Below, one piece after another: positions 8,417-17,279 of a stretch of DNA of 64,000 nt. Both the position numbers and the translations under genes were made by a program. Positions within the stretch are counted from its first letter, which is position 1. The number at the start of each line of letters is the position of its first letter. The DNA comes from Pirellulaceae bacterium (GTDB lineage: Bacteria; Planctomycetota; Planctomycetia; Pirellulales; Pirellulaceae). Location of the stretch: positions 1 to 64,000 of the forward strand of contig JAHDXO010000008.1 of the NCBI GenBank assembly GCA_023382975.1, given 5' to 3'. The notes beneath the pieces are model-generated. The model worked only from the letters and a program-made list of their open reading frames with translations. It was not told the DNA's origin and ran no database searches.

Positions 8417-11400
8417 ATGGCGAAAACCCGACGCATTATCCGCAAGCTGAAGCTGCCCGTCGGTCACGCGTTCGATGACCAGCTATGGCCCGTCATTCTG
8501 GCCCTGTGCGTCCTGGCCGGCTTCGCAATGGGTACCATCCTGGCGTACCTGCGGTTCGACGATCCGCGCTGGTACGCCAACGCTGCTCTGTGGCTGGCTG
8601 TCACGCTGTTGGCAACGGCGGGCAGCGCCGCCGCGCTGTGGAAAATGGACAACCGCAAATTCCGCCGCAGCATGCAGTTGGCGATCGTGCTGGGGCTGTT
8701 CCTGCACGCGGTCTTCTTCGTGGCGACGCTCGAACTGAATATCTTTAGCCGCATCTACGACAACTTTCTGGCGCGCAACGACCTCGCTGAAAACCGCCGC
8801 CAAGTCACCGTTCCCAACTACGTCGAAGTGGCGCGGCCTGACGAACGACGTCCCGAGTTCGAACGGCCCGTCGAGGTGGAACTGCCCGAACCGCAGCCAG
8901 AAGTCGAGCAGGTCACGCGACAGGAAGTCGAACCCGAACAACGCGTGCAGCCTCAGCCCACGCCCGTCCCCGAACCCGAAAACACGCCGCAACCGAACGT
9001 CGTGCGAAGGGAGCAGAACGAGGAGACGTCGCCTCGCTACAGCGACCAGCGGTCGCAACTCAGTCGCCGGGTGACCGATTCGAGGCCGACGCCGCCCAGC
9101 AGCCAGGCTTCCGACGTGCCCACGCCGCCCGCACTCTCCCGTACGGCAGAAATGCAGGCTCAGGACAGCACGCCCCAGCGCCAGCAGACCGCGGCGGAAT
9201 TGGCCGGTCGCCAACCCGCCGCCGAGCCCGCGACCAGCCAGTCGCGGCCCGACGTCCAAGTCGCCCGCCGCGCCGACCAGCAGACGCCCGAAATCCAGGA
9301 TTCGGCGACGCCGACGTTCCAGCGGCAGATGCAGCCATCGGTCGCCGTTCCCCGCACCGCGGTCGATCTGGCGGAGGCTCCCGCGGTCTCGGCCGCAACC
9401 AACCCCAACGAACTCCGGCCCCACACGACATTGGCTCAACGGCAGAACACCGCGTCGCCGCAGCCATCGCAGACGCGAGCCGAGCCGGTGCCGGACACCT
9501 CGACCGACGTGGCCAGTTCGCCACAGCTCCGTCAGTCGCCGACGGAAGCTCGTCCGGACATGGCCCGGACTCCGGTCGCGGTTCCCAATCAGCGAACTCG
9601 CACGACCCCGCGTCCGGAAACGGCGACGGCGGCGAGTCGCATGACACCGACCGCCACGCCCGCGCCGCCGCAACCGGATGCTCGGCCGCTCGAATCGCCG
9701 CCGACCGAGGTCGCACGCACCACGCTTGATCGGCCCGTCGAACGTCGCACCGTGGCCGACGATCCGTCCACGCAGCAACCGCAAACGGCTGTGCAGGTCG
9801 CTCGTCGCGACCTTGGGCAGACACCGGTTCCGGAGACGCCGCCCAGCGTTACGCCCACGCCCCGCCGCACGACGCCGCAGCCGACCGTCGGCGCCAGTGC
9901 GTTGGCCCAAGTCACCCGTCCCGCCGCGGTAGCCAACGAGGCGCGGCAGAACGAATTGGAACCCTCCGCGACCACCCCCAGCCGCCAAGCGACGGCCAAC
10001 GACCGGATCGCGAGATCCGCCGCGACCGATGCTCGGCTGCAACCCGCGCCCGCCGAGGCAACCGCGGTCGCCGCGCAAGCGATCCGACCGCCCCGCGCGG
10101 AATCCGCCCCGGACGTGGCCCAGTCGCTCAGGTCTTTGCCGTCCTCGCGTACGCAACCCGTCGCCCAACCGCGTCCCGACACCATCGCGGACAACGTCGG
10201 AGCCACCGCTTCGCCGTCCGCCGAAAGCGCCGCATCCCTTCAGCCCGCCGCAGCATCGATTGCCCGCGCGGCGGCTCAGCCGAACGCCGCACGATCCCAG
10301 GCTACTGCGGCCGAACCGGCCGCCGACGTTGCCGCCGCGACCAGCCCGACCATCCAGCGTGTCGCTACGGAGACGCCGGTGGCTCAGCCCGCTTCGCCCA
10401 CGGTGGCTGCCGACGCGCCGGCCCGCAGCGCGACCGCCACGTCCACGACGCCGGCAACCGCCGCGGCGCAAGTCGCCGCGCCCGCTGCGGTTGCCGTAGC
10501 CTCAAGCGGTGCCGCCGATCAGCCTGCGGCTCGTGTGGCGACAGCATCCCGCCAGACCAGTCCGTCGGGGCCGGTTGCCCAGAACGCCCCCGCCCCGTCC
10601 GCGACTGTCGAAGCGACGTCGTCGCCGGCGCCGCAAGCGGCCGTTGCCCGGGCTGTGGCCCAGTCCGCGCCTTCGGCTGTTGCCCCAGCCGCGTCGGCTC
10701 CGGCCACAACACCGCGGCGCGCGGCCCAGTCGCCCAGTCCCGCCACGGAGATCGCGGCTCAGAGTCCGCAGGCTCCGGCCATCGCCTCGACCGCCGACGG
10801 TTCCACCGCCTCAGCTCCTGCAGCTAGTCGGATCGCCGTCAACCGCCAGACGGCTCCGGCCCCTGCGCCGGCCGTGTCGGGAGCCGATGCCGTGGCGGGT
10901 GTTGCAACCCCGACGCCCAGCACTGGCCCGTCCGCGGAGTCGCCGGCAGCGACTCGCTCGCCGCGCGGCTCGGCAGCTCCAGAGATTGCCCAGTCCGACG
11001 TCAGTTCGCCGGCCCGACGGCAGTCCACGTCCGCGCTACCCAGCGCGACGACCGTTCAAGCCGACGTGGCGGCCAATCTGTCCGCCGCCCAGGCCCCTAG
11101 CGACCAGCCGCGGCCCTCGGCGGCGACCGTCGCCCGGCAGCAAGTGGCCGAACCGACTGCCACCCGCAGCCAACAAGCCGCGGAGGTGCAAGCGGCGTCG
11201 ACAAGCACGCAGGTCGCCCGCGCGGCAACGCCCCGAATCGAACAGAGTACCGCGCCGAGTGTCACTCCGTCGGCTGATCCGACGGCTCGTCCATCACGAG
11301 CGGCCCTGCGGTCCGCGGTCGCTGCCTCGCCCACTGCGGTCGAGAGTCCCGCGGTGGCGGCGGCCGAACGGGGGGCTGGCGAACCGGTCGCGGCACCGGT

Positions 11401-14400
11401 GCGGATGGCGATGGCCAAATCCATGACCGGCACGGCCGGCGTCGGGGGAGGACGCAACCTGGACCGCGCCCGGCCAGCGGCCGATAGTCCCGCCATGGTC
11501 GCGTCGGCTTCGGCGCGGCGGGCCGAATCGATCCAGGACACGCCGCCAGGTCCGGATCTGTCGCCCGCGGCTCCGGCCTTGGTCCGTCGAGCCACCGCCG
11601 GACAGACCGCCCCCGGCGCGTCGCTGCAAGCGCAACCGATCACGGAACTGGCCACCGCGGCCGGTGCCGATCGGCCGACGGAACTGGCCGCCAGTGCCAG
11701 CGCCGCGCAGCGCCGCGCCGATGCCAAAGCGGCAGAAGGTCCGACGACCGCGGCCCGCGGCACAACCGAAGTCGATCTGGGCGCCACGCAGGTCGTCTCC
11801 GAAGGCCAGAGCGGCCGAGCCAGCGGCGGTGGGCAACCCGTGCTGAATTTCGAAACCGATTCACCTCAATTGGCCCGGTCGGAACAAGTCGGCGGCGCGC
11901 CTCTGGCGGCATTGGCCGAACCGACCCGCGTCGACGTGCCCACGGCGCCACCCAGCACCGGCGGCGGACAGCCGCCGACGCCCGAGACGGAAACGACCCC
12001 GACCGCCGTGGCCCGCACCGATCCGGGCGGCGGTCAGCCGATCTCCGGTGGCCCGTCGAAGTCCAGCGAAACGGGACCGCCGACCGAATTGAGTATGACG
12101 ACGCGAGTCGCCGCGGCGTCGATCAGCCGCACGGAATTGGCCGAATCGCTGCCGGGAAGTCCCGCGGCCGGCGGCGGCGAGGACGAAGACGAGGAAGAGC
12201 GGAGACGCCGGCTGGCCCGAGCGGCGAGCCAACAAATCGCCATCGCGACTTCCACTGCTGCGGATCTTGCCGGTCCGTCCGGAGCAGCCGATGGCGGCGA
12301 GCGCCCGCAAGTCGCCGCTGCTGCGGTGTCGGTGGCTCGCGCCGAGGCGACTCAGGTTGCCGGCGCCAGCGCCGGCTCGGCCGCTGCGGCTGGTCCCGGC
12401 GAAGCAGCCGCCGTTCAAGTGTCGGCGGCGCCGACCGGTCGAGCGTCCGCTGCTGAACAGACGCCTGACGGACCGCTGGTTGCCGCTACCGCGGCCGGCG
12501 CACCGCAACGTGCGCCCGGCCAGAGCGGTGCTCCGGCCACTGCCACTGGTGCCGAGACGGTCGAATTGGCCGCGGCGACCGGTGCCGCCGAGACCGGCTT
12601 GGCGGCGAGTTCCGCCGCGGCGTCGCGCGCTACCGGGGCGACCGGCGCCCTGGCCGCCGCGCAGATGCCCGCAGCCTTCGCCGAGAGTCAAACAACCGGC
12701 GGCATCGCCGCTCCAGTCGCAACATCGCGGGCCACCACAGCGCCACAGCCGGCCCTGGCAGCCGGCCGTCCCGCTGCATCGCCGGCGCGGAGTGCAACGA
12801 ATGCCGCACTACCCACGGTCGCGTTGGCCGCGGCGCAAGTCTCCGCGGGCGGCGAACCGGCGGCTAGCGGCACAACGCCCGGCGGCGAGCCGATGACCGC
12901 GGCGGCTACCGCATTGGCGAGAGCCGATACGACCGGTCCTCAGGCGACCACGGGTGGTCCGGCAGGCAGCGAAGTCGCAGTTGCTGCCGCCCAAGCAGAA
13001 CCGATCGCGTCCGCTGCGATTCCGCGCTCGACCGCCAGTGAAGCGGCGCCCGGTCAAGCCGCCAGCGGCGGCGGCCAACCGGCGACCGACCGCGCAGCTA
13101 CCGTCGACCGCGCCCTGGCTCGACGTCCCAGTGGCGGCGCACCGCAGTTGGCGCTGGCGGGTCCGAGTCCCGCCGACATCGCCCGCGCCACGGGGGCTCA
13201 ACCCGCTGGGGGTGGCGCGGACGGCAGTCCTCTGACCGCACTTATGGCCGCCAGCCCGGAATCGGCCACCACCGCGCGGCAGACCGGCGGCGGTAGCCCG
13301 GCCAGCGGCCAACGCGGCCCGATTTCGGAGACCGGACCGACTTCCTCGACCAGCGGCGGCGATCTGCTGGCAGCAGCCGAATTCACGCGAGCCGAGGCGG
13401 TGGACGCAGCGGCCGGACCACCCGACATCGGCGGCGGCACCCAAGCGCCGGCGCGAGCCGCCCGCGGTCCCTTGTTGACCGCCGATCTGCGGGCCGACAC
13501 GCTGCAGATCGCCGGGATGCCTGACTCCGGCGGATTGCCCGACGGCTCGCCGGTCGCTGCGCAGGGAATCCAGGCGGCGAAACTGGCCGCAGGGGCCAAC
13601 GCCATTCCGACGTCCGGGCCCGTAGGCGCAGCCGCGGATCCGACGTCAGTGGACGCAGCGGTCGCCGGCGCCACGGGCGTCGCCATCGGCTCGCGTTCCA
13701 CCTCGCCCAGCTTGGCCGACGGCCCGGCGGTCGCGGCGGCTGCCCCGGGCGGCTTGCCCTTCGACCGCTCCGGCCCCGATAGCTTGCCCTTTTCGGCCGC
13801 GGCCGTGTCGATGGTCGACGTGCCCGCTCTCGGCGGCGACGAAGCCTTCCAGCAGGCCAGCGCGGATCACAGCCTGCGCGGCTTGGCCGACGACGTGAGC
13901 GTGTCGCGGCAGACGACCGAAGGCGGTCTGGCCGTAAATGTGGACGCCCCGGCCGGTCCCGGCGGTCTGGGCACGGAGTTCGCGCCCGACACGGGATTGA
14001 ATCACCGCCGAGCCGCTGCAGACAGTCTTCAGGTTCAGGTGCGGACAGCGCGCTTTGTCCGGCAGCAAACCGGGGGGCGCCCGGACTTCAGCACCGCGGC
14101 AATCGTCGCCACCGAGCCGTTCCAGCGGCGTCCCGGCGGCTCGCCCGGCGACGGTTCGGCCGGCGGGCGAGGTTCGCCGCCGCCGATGACCGAGGAAGCC
14201 ATCGAACTGGGCCTGGCCTACCTGAGCCGCATTCAGTTGGAAGACGGCAGTTGGAGCCTGCAGGGCAACGGGGAATCCGCCGCGCTGGTCGCCGACACGG
14301 CCGCTACTGGCCTGGCGCTGCTCGCGTTCCAAGGCGCCGGCTACAACCACCGCGAACACAAGTACGCCGAAGTGGTCAACGCCGCGATCCAGCACCTGGT

Positions 14401-15223
14401 CAAGAACCAAAAGCCGGACGGCGATCTGTTCCTGCCGCTGGACGACGAGTCGAATCGCAGCGTCTGGATCTACAGCCACAGCATCGCCGCACTCGCGCTG
14501 AGCGAAGCCTTCGGCATGACCCAGGATCCGGCCTTGCGCGAACCCGCGCAGAAGGCGCTCGATTTCCTGATGGCCAGCCAGCACCCCGAGCGCGGCGGCT
14601 GGCGGTACTCGCCTCAGACCGGCAGCGACACGTCCGTGACCGGATGGGCCATGATGGCGTTGAAGAGCGGCGACTTGGCGGATTTGAACGTTCCGGAGGA
14701 AGCCTACAATCGCATCCGGCGCTGGTTGGACAAGTCCCAGGGTAGCTCGAACGATCCGCATCTGTACAGCTACAACCCGTATGCTCCGGACACCGAGGAG
14801 CAGCGGCACGGGCGGCGGCCGAGTACGACGATGACTTCGGTTGGTCTGCTCATGCGTCTGTACCTGGGCTGGCAGCGCGACAACGTGAACATGGTTCGCG
14901 GCGCGGAGTACCTGGCGCAGAACCTGCCGAAGCTCGGCAGCGCCAGAAATCCCGAACGGGACACCTACTACTGGTACTATGCCACGCAAGTCATGTTCCA
15001 CATGGGCGGCGACTACTGGGAAGCCTGGAACGGCAAGCTGCATCCGTTGCTGGTCGGTCACCAGATCCGCCAAGGCCCCTTGGCCGGCAGTTGGGATCCC
15101 CGGCGCCCCGTGCCCGACCGCTGGGCGCCCCACGCGGGACGGCTGTACGTCACCACCATGAACCTGCTCTCGCTGGAAGTGTACTATCGCCACCTCCCGC
15201 TGTACGAAGACACCGCCCGCTGA
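8417..15223 (+). CDS. giant membrane-anchored Ala/Pro-rich protein with C-terminal squalene-cyclase-like toroid
   Basis: A 2268-residue protein. Three membrane helices lie near the N-terminus (about 22-49, 53-76 and 90-112). Residues about 130-1920 are extremely low in complexity: Ala, Pro, Thr, Gln, Ser and Arg rich at first, then Ala/Gly rich, with VAR or LAR-x-A units recurring every 20-30 residues and several GGGQP-type patches. A short acidic-basic patch, EDEDEEERRRR, lies near residue 1256. Residues about 1925-2260 form a prenyltransferase/squalene-oxidase repeat domain (QLEDGSW, QKPDGD, GGWRYSP, SVTGWAMMAL). Enzymatic activity is doubtful because such toroids in planctomycete exported proteins often lack cyclase motifs. 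Its position after TPR, ExbB and ExbD suggests a TolA/TonB-like or load component of the motor (inference). Confidence 0.85.
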   Translation: MAKTRRIIRKLKLPVGHAFDDQLWPVILALCVLAGFAMGTILAYLRFDDPRWYANAALWLAVTLLATAGSAAALWKMDNRKFRRSMQLAIVLGLFLHAVFFVATLELNIFSRIYDNFLARNDLAENRRQVTVPNYVEVARPDERRPEFERPVEVELPEPQPEVEQVTRQEVEPEQRVQPQPTPVPEPENTPQPNVVRREQNEETSPRYSDQRSQLSRRVTDSRPTPPSSQASDVPTPPALSRTAEMQAQDSTPQRQQTAAELAGRQPAAEPATSQSRPDVQVARRADQQTPEIQDSATPTFQRQMQPSVAVPRTAVDLAEAPAVSAATNPNELRPHTTLAQRQNTASPQPSQTRAEPVPDTSTDVASSPQLRQSPTEARPDMARTPVAVPNQRTRTTPRPETATAASRMTPTATPAPPQPDARPLESPPTEVARTTLDRPVERRTVADDPSTQQPQTAVQVARRDLGQTPVPETPPSVTPTPRRTTPQPTVGASALAQVTRPAAVANEARQNELEPSATTPSRQATANDRIARSAATDARLQPAPAEATAVAAQAIRPPRAESAPDVAQSLRSLPSSRTQPVAQPRPDTIADNVGATASPSAESAASLQPAAASIARAAAQPNAARSQATAAEPAADVAAATSPTIQRVATETPVAQPASPTVAADAPARSATATSTTPATAAAQVAAPAAVAVASSGAADQPAARVATASRQTSPSGPVAQNAPAPSATVEATSSPAPQAAVARAVAQSAPSAVAPAASAPATTPRRAAQSPSPATEIAAQSPQAPAIASTADGSTASAPAASRIAVNRQTAPAPAPAVSGADAVAGVATPTPSTGPSAESPAATRSPRGSAAPEIAQSDVSSPARRQSTSALPSATTVQADVAANLSAAQAPSDQPRPSAATVARQQVAEPTATRSQQAAEVQAASTSTQVARAATPRIEQSTAPSVTPSADPTARPSRAALRSAVAASPTAVESPAVAAAERGAGEPVAAPVRMAMAKSMTGTAGVGGGRNLDRARPAADSPAMVASASARRAESIQDTPPGPDLSPAAPALVRRATAGQTAPGASLQAQPITELATAAGADRPTELAASASAAQRRADAKAAEGPTTAARGTTEVDLGATQVVSEGQSGRASGGGQPVLNFETDSPQLARSEQVGGAPLAALAEPTRVDVPTAPPSTGGGQPPTPETETTPTAVARTDPGGGQPISGGPSKSSETGPPTELSMTTRVAAASISRTELAESLPGSPAAGGGEDEDEEERRRRLARAASQQIAIATSTAADLAGPSGAADGGERPQVAAAAVSVARAEATQVAGASAGSAAAAGPGEAAAVQVSAAPTGRASAAEQTPDGPLVAATAAGAPQRAPGQSGAPATATGAETVELAAATGAAETGLAASSAAASRATGATGALAAAQMPAAFAESQTTGGIAAPVATSRATTAPQPALAAGRPAASPARSATNAALPTVALAAAQVSAGGEPAASGTTPGGEPMTAAATALARADTTGPQATTGGPAGSEVAVAAAQAEPIASAAIPRSTASEAAPGQAASGGGQPATDRAATVDRALARRPSGGAPQLALAGPSPADIARATGAQPAGGGADGSPLTALMAASPESATTARQTGGGSPASGQRGPISETGPTSSTSGGDLLAAAEFTRAEAVDAAAGPPDIGGGTQAPARAARGPLLTADLRADTLQIAGMPDSGGLPDGSPVAAQGIQAAKLAAGANAIPTSGPVGAAADPTSVDAAVAGATGVAIGSRSTSPSLADGPAVAAAAPGGLPFDRSGPDSLPFSAAAVSMVDVPALGGDEAFQQASADHSLRGLADDVSVSRQTTEGGLAVNVDAPAGPGGLGTEFAPDTGLNHRRAAADSLQVQVRTARFVRQQTGGRPDFSTAAIVATEPFQRRPGGSPGDGSAGGRGSPPPMTEEAIELGLAYLSRIQLEDGSWSLQGNGESAALVADTAATGLALLAFQGAGYNHREHKYAEVVNAAIQHLVKNQKPDGDLFLPLDDESNRSVWIYSHSIAALALSEAFGMTQDPALREPAQKALDFLMASQHPERGGWRYSPQTGSDTSVTGWAMMALKSGDLADLNVPEEAYNRIRRWLDKSQGSSNDPHLYSYNPYAPDTEEQRHGRRPSTTMTSVGLLMRLYLGWQRDNVNMVRGAEYLAQNLPKLGSARNPERDTYYWYYATQVMFHMGGDYWEAWNGKLHPLLVGHQIRQGPLAGSWDPRRPVPDRWAPHAGRLYVTTMNLLSLEVYYRHLPLYEDTAR

Positions 15224-15310
15224 CTACCTTCAAGAGAGGGTTGTCCCAGCGAAAAAGCCAAAGCGTCTGTCAGCCCTGTTGACTCGCGAGAAGTCGAGAG
15301 GAGGTCGTCG

Positions 15311-17122
15311 ATGAAGCGAAGATCGATGGTTCGATGCGGTAGGTTCGTTTCGTGGCAATTTGTGCTCGCGGTGCTCCTGCTGGGATCGTCGGCGTCGTCG
15401 TCGGAACAGGTCCGGGGACTCCAGACGCGTCACAGCGCGGGGCAGACGATCCTGACGTTCCTGGAAGTCGATCCTCCGGTGACGCAGGCGACGATCTCGG
15501 CGCTCCAATTGCGCGACGTGCGGCGACAGATGGACCAGCAGCGGCAAGTGCGATACCGGATCTACCGCAGCGACGTGCCGATCGTCTCGGTCGCTGAGCT
15601 GGAAGCGATTGCCGAAGTACCGCCGCTGACCTGTTGGAATATCGACTACTACGGCGATCCGCGCGCGGAGGATCTCGCCTTGCGCTATTCGGTCGTCAGT
15701 GGCCAGCCGCCGGTGCCGCCGGGCACGGGGATATGCGCTTACAACCCAGGCCGAGCCGGACTCGCGTATTACGCGGTGACTCGCGTCGTCGATGGCGTCG
15801 AGAACACGGCTCTGACGCCGGGGAACTGCTTGTCCGCACCGGTCGAAGAAACCGTAGGGCCGGGCGAGCCGGTCTTGCAGCGGATCGAGCGGCCCGAGCG
15901 GTTTCAATACGTCGACCGTCCCACGCTGCACTACTACGTGCGCTGGGAATCCCCGCCCAACTGCTCGGTACAGGGCAAGCCGATCGACTACGTGGTCGGC
16001 GTTCCCGAAAATCTGGCCCGCCCGGCGCCGGTGGGACTTCATCTGCACTGCTGGGGCGGGTCGCTGAACGGCGGCTACGGCTGGTGGTACGGCGCCGAGC
16101 GGGGGCATCTGCTGGTCGCGTCGAATCAGGTTCCTTACGACTGGTGGACCGGCTATCACGAGCGGTATTGGGACGGTCCGGCGAAGCAGGAGGCGTGGGA
16201 GCAGGGAGTCGTGCGGCCTTACAGTCAACGGCGGCTGCTGTCGATGCTCGACTGGGTGGCGACTCAGTGGGATGTCGATTTGACTCGCACGCATGTCGCC
16301 GGCAACTCGATGGGCGGCTCGGGCGCGCCGATGTTTGCCATCCGGCATCCCGAGCGGATCGCGTGGGCGACCTCTTGGGTCGGCGTCCACATCCCGCACC
16401 GATCGCCCACCTTTGCCAGCTCGTACACAAACGTCTACGGTCGGCCGGATTGGAATGTCGCGTTCGAGGACGGCACACCCGTCTGGAACTATTTCAACGA
16501 TGCTTGGTATCTGAGGAAGCATCCCGAGGCCGAGATCGGTCTGATCTGTTTTTCCAACGGCAAGAACGATGGCGGCATTGGCTGGGCCCAGGCCGTCGAG
16601 TTCCATCGAGCGTTGCAGGAGACGCGTCGGCCACAAATTTTTGTTTGGGGACAGCGCGGACATAGTCAACGGGCGCAATTGCCCGTCTCGTTATCCGACC
16701 GCCACATGCCGCTGGATCTGCGCACCGACCAGAGCCAACCGGCGTTCACCCGTTGCAGCCTGGACCAGGATCCGGGCAACGGCGAGCCGAGCACGGGGGA
16801 CGCCGAAGGACAGAGCAATCTGTATCTGTTCTGGGAAACGGAAAATGTCCTCGACCGCGCGGAACGCTGGGAGATGACCGTCGGCCTGGTCGAGCAAGCT
16901 CCCAGGGAGACTTGCAATGTCGATATCACGCCGCGGCGCGTCCAGCGCTTCCGTCCGCCGCCGGGCAGCAGAGTCACTTGGACAAATACCTCGGTCGCCG
17001 ATCCGACCGACGTCCAGTCCGGCCACGCGACCGTCGACAAGTTGGGATTGGTCACGCTGGCAAGTGTCCGCATCGCCAAGGGCAAGAACCGGATCGTCGT
17101 GCGGTGCGAGCCGTCGAATTGA
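15311..17122 (+). CDS. exported alpha/beta-hydrolase (esterase-like)
   Basis: A 603-residue protein with a signal peptide (about 1-30). The N-terminal part resembles a fibronectin-like or unknown beta domain. The alpha/beta-hydrolase core includes HLHCWGGSLNGGYGWWYG and the nucleophile elbow GNSMGGSGAP with Ser333. The closest recognisable pattern is that of secreted esterases and polyhydroxybutyrate-depolymerase-like or Esterase_D-like proteins; the substrate cannot be told from sequence. GAGAGGAGG just before the ATG supports the start. It follows the giant protein by 87 bases on the same strand but need not share its function. Confidence 0.72.
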   Translation: MKRRSMVRCGRFVSWQFVLAVLLLGSSASSSEQVRGLQTRHSAGQTILTFLEVDPPVTQATISALQLRDVRRQMDQQRQVRYRIYRSDVPIVSVAELEAIAEVPPLTCWNIDYYGDPRAEDLALRYSVVSGQPPVPPGTGICAYNPGRAGLAYYAVTRVVDGVENTALTPGNCLSAPVEETVGPGEPVLQRIERPERFQYVDRPTLHYYVRWESPPNCSVQGKPIDYVVGVPENLARPAPVGLHLHCWGGSLNGGYGWWYGAERGHLLVASNQVPYDWWTGYHERYWDGPAKQEAWEQGVVRPYSQRRLLSMLDWVATQWDVDLTRTHVAGNSMGGSGAPMFAIRHPERIAWATSWVGVHIPHRSPTFASSYTNVYGRPDWNVAFEDGTPVWNYFNDAWYLRKHPEAEIGLICFSNGKNDGGIGWAQAVEFHRALQETRRPQIFVWGQRGHSQRAQLPVSLSDRHMPLDLRTDQSQPAFTRCSLDQDPGNGEPSTGDAEGQSNLYLFWETENVLDRAERWEMTVGLVEQAPRETCNVDITPRRVQRFRPPPGSRVTWTNTSVADPTDVQSGHATVDKLGLVTLASVRIAKGKNRIVVRCEPSN

Positions 17123-17279
17123 CGGATCGGGTGGGGCCACACGTGAAGCCGACCTGCGTTCGGCACCCGCAGGCCGCATGATGCCGACCTGCATGCGGCG
17201 CCCGCGGGCTACGACGGGACTCGAATTGACGGATCCTTCCGGATCGACGCATAATGAGGAAAACGATTCAGGAGTTCTC

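Noticed and set aside
6749-8467. 572-codon frame antisense to exbB and exbD
   Set aside because: The plus strand holds clear ExbB and ExbD proteins; the antisense text has no recognisable domain.
8483-10471. Long open frames antisense to the giant Ala/Pro-rich gene
   Set aside because: They arise from high GC and low-complexity codons on the other strand; composition is Arg/Gly-rich nonsense and no family is matched.
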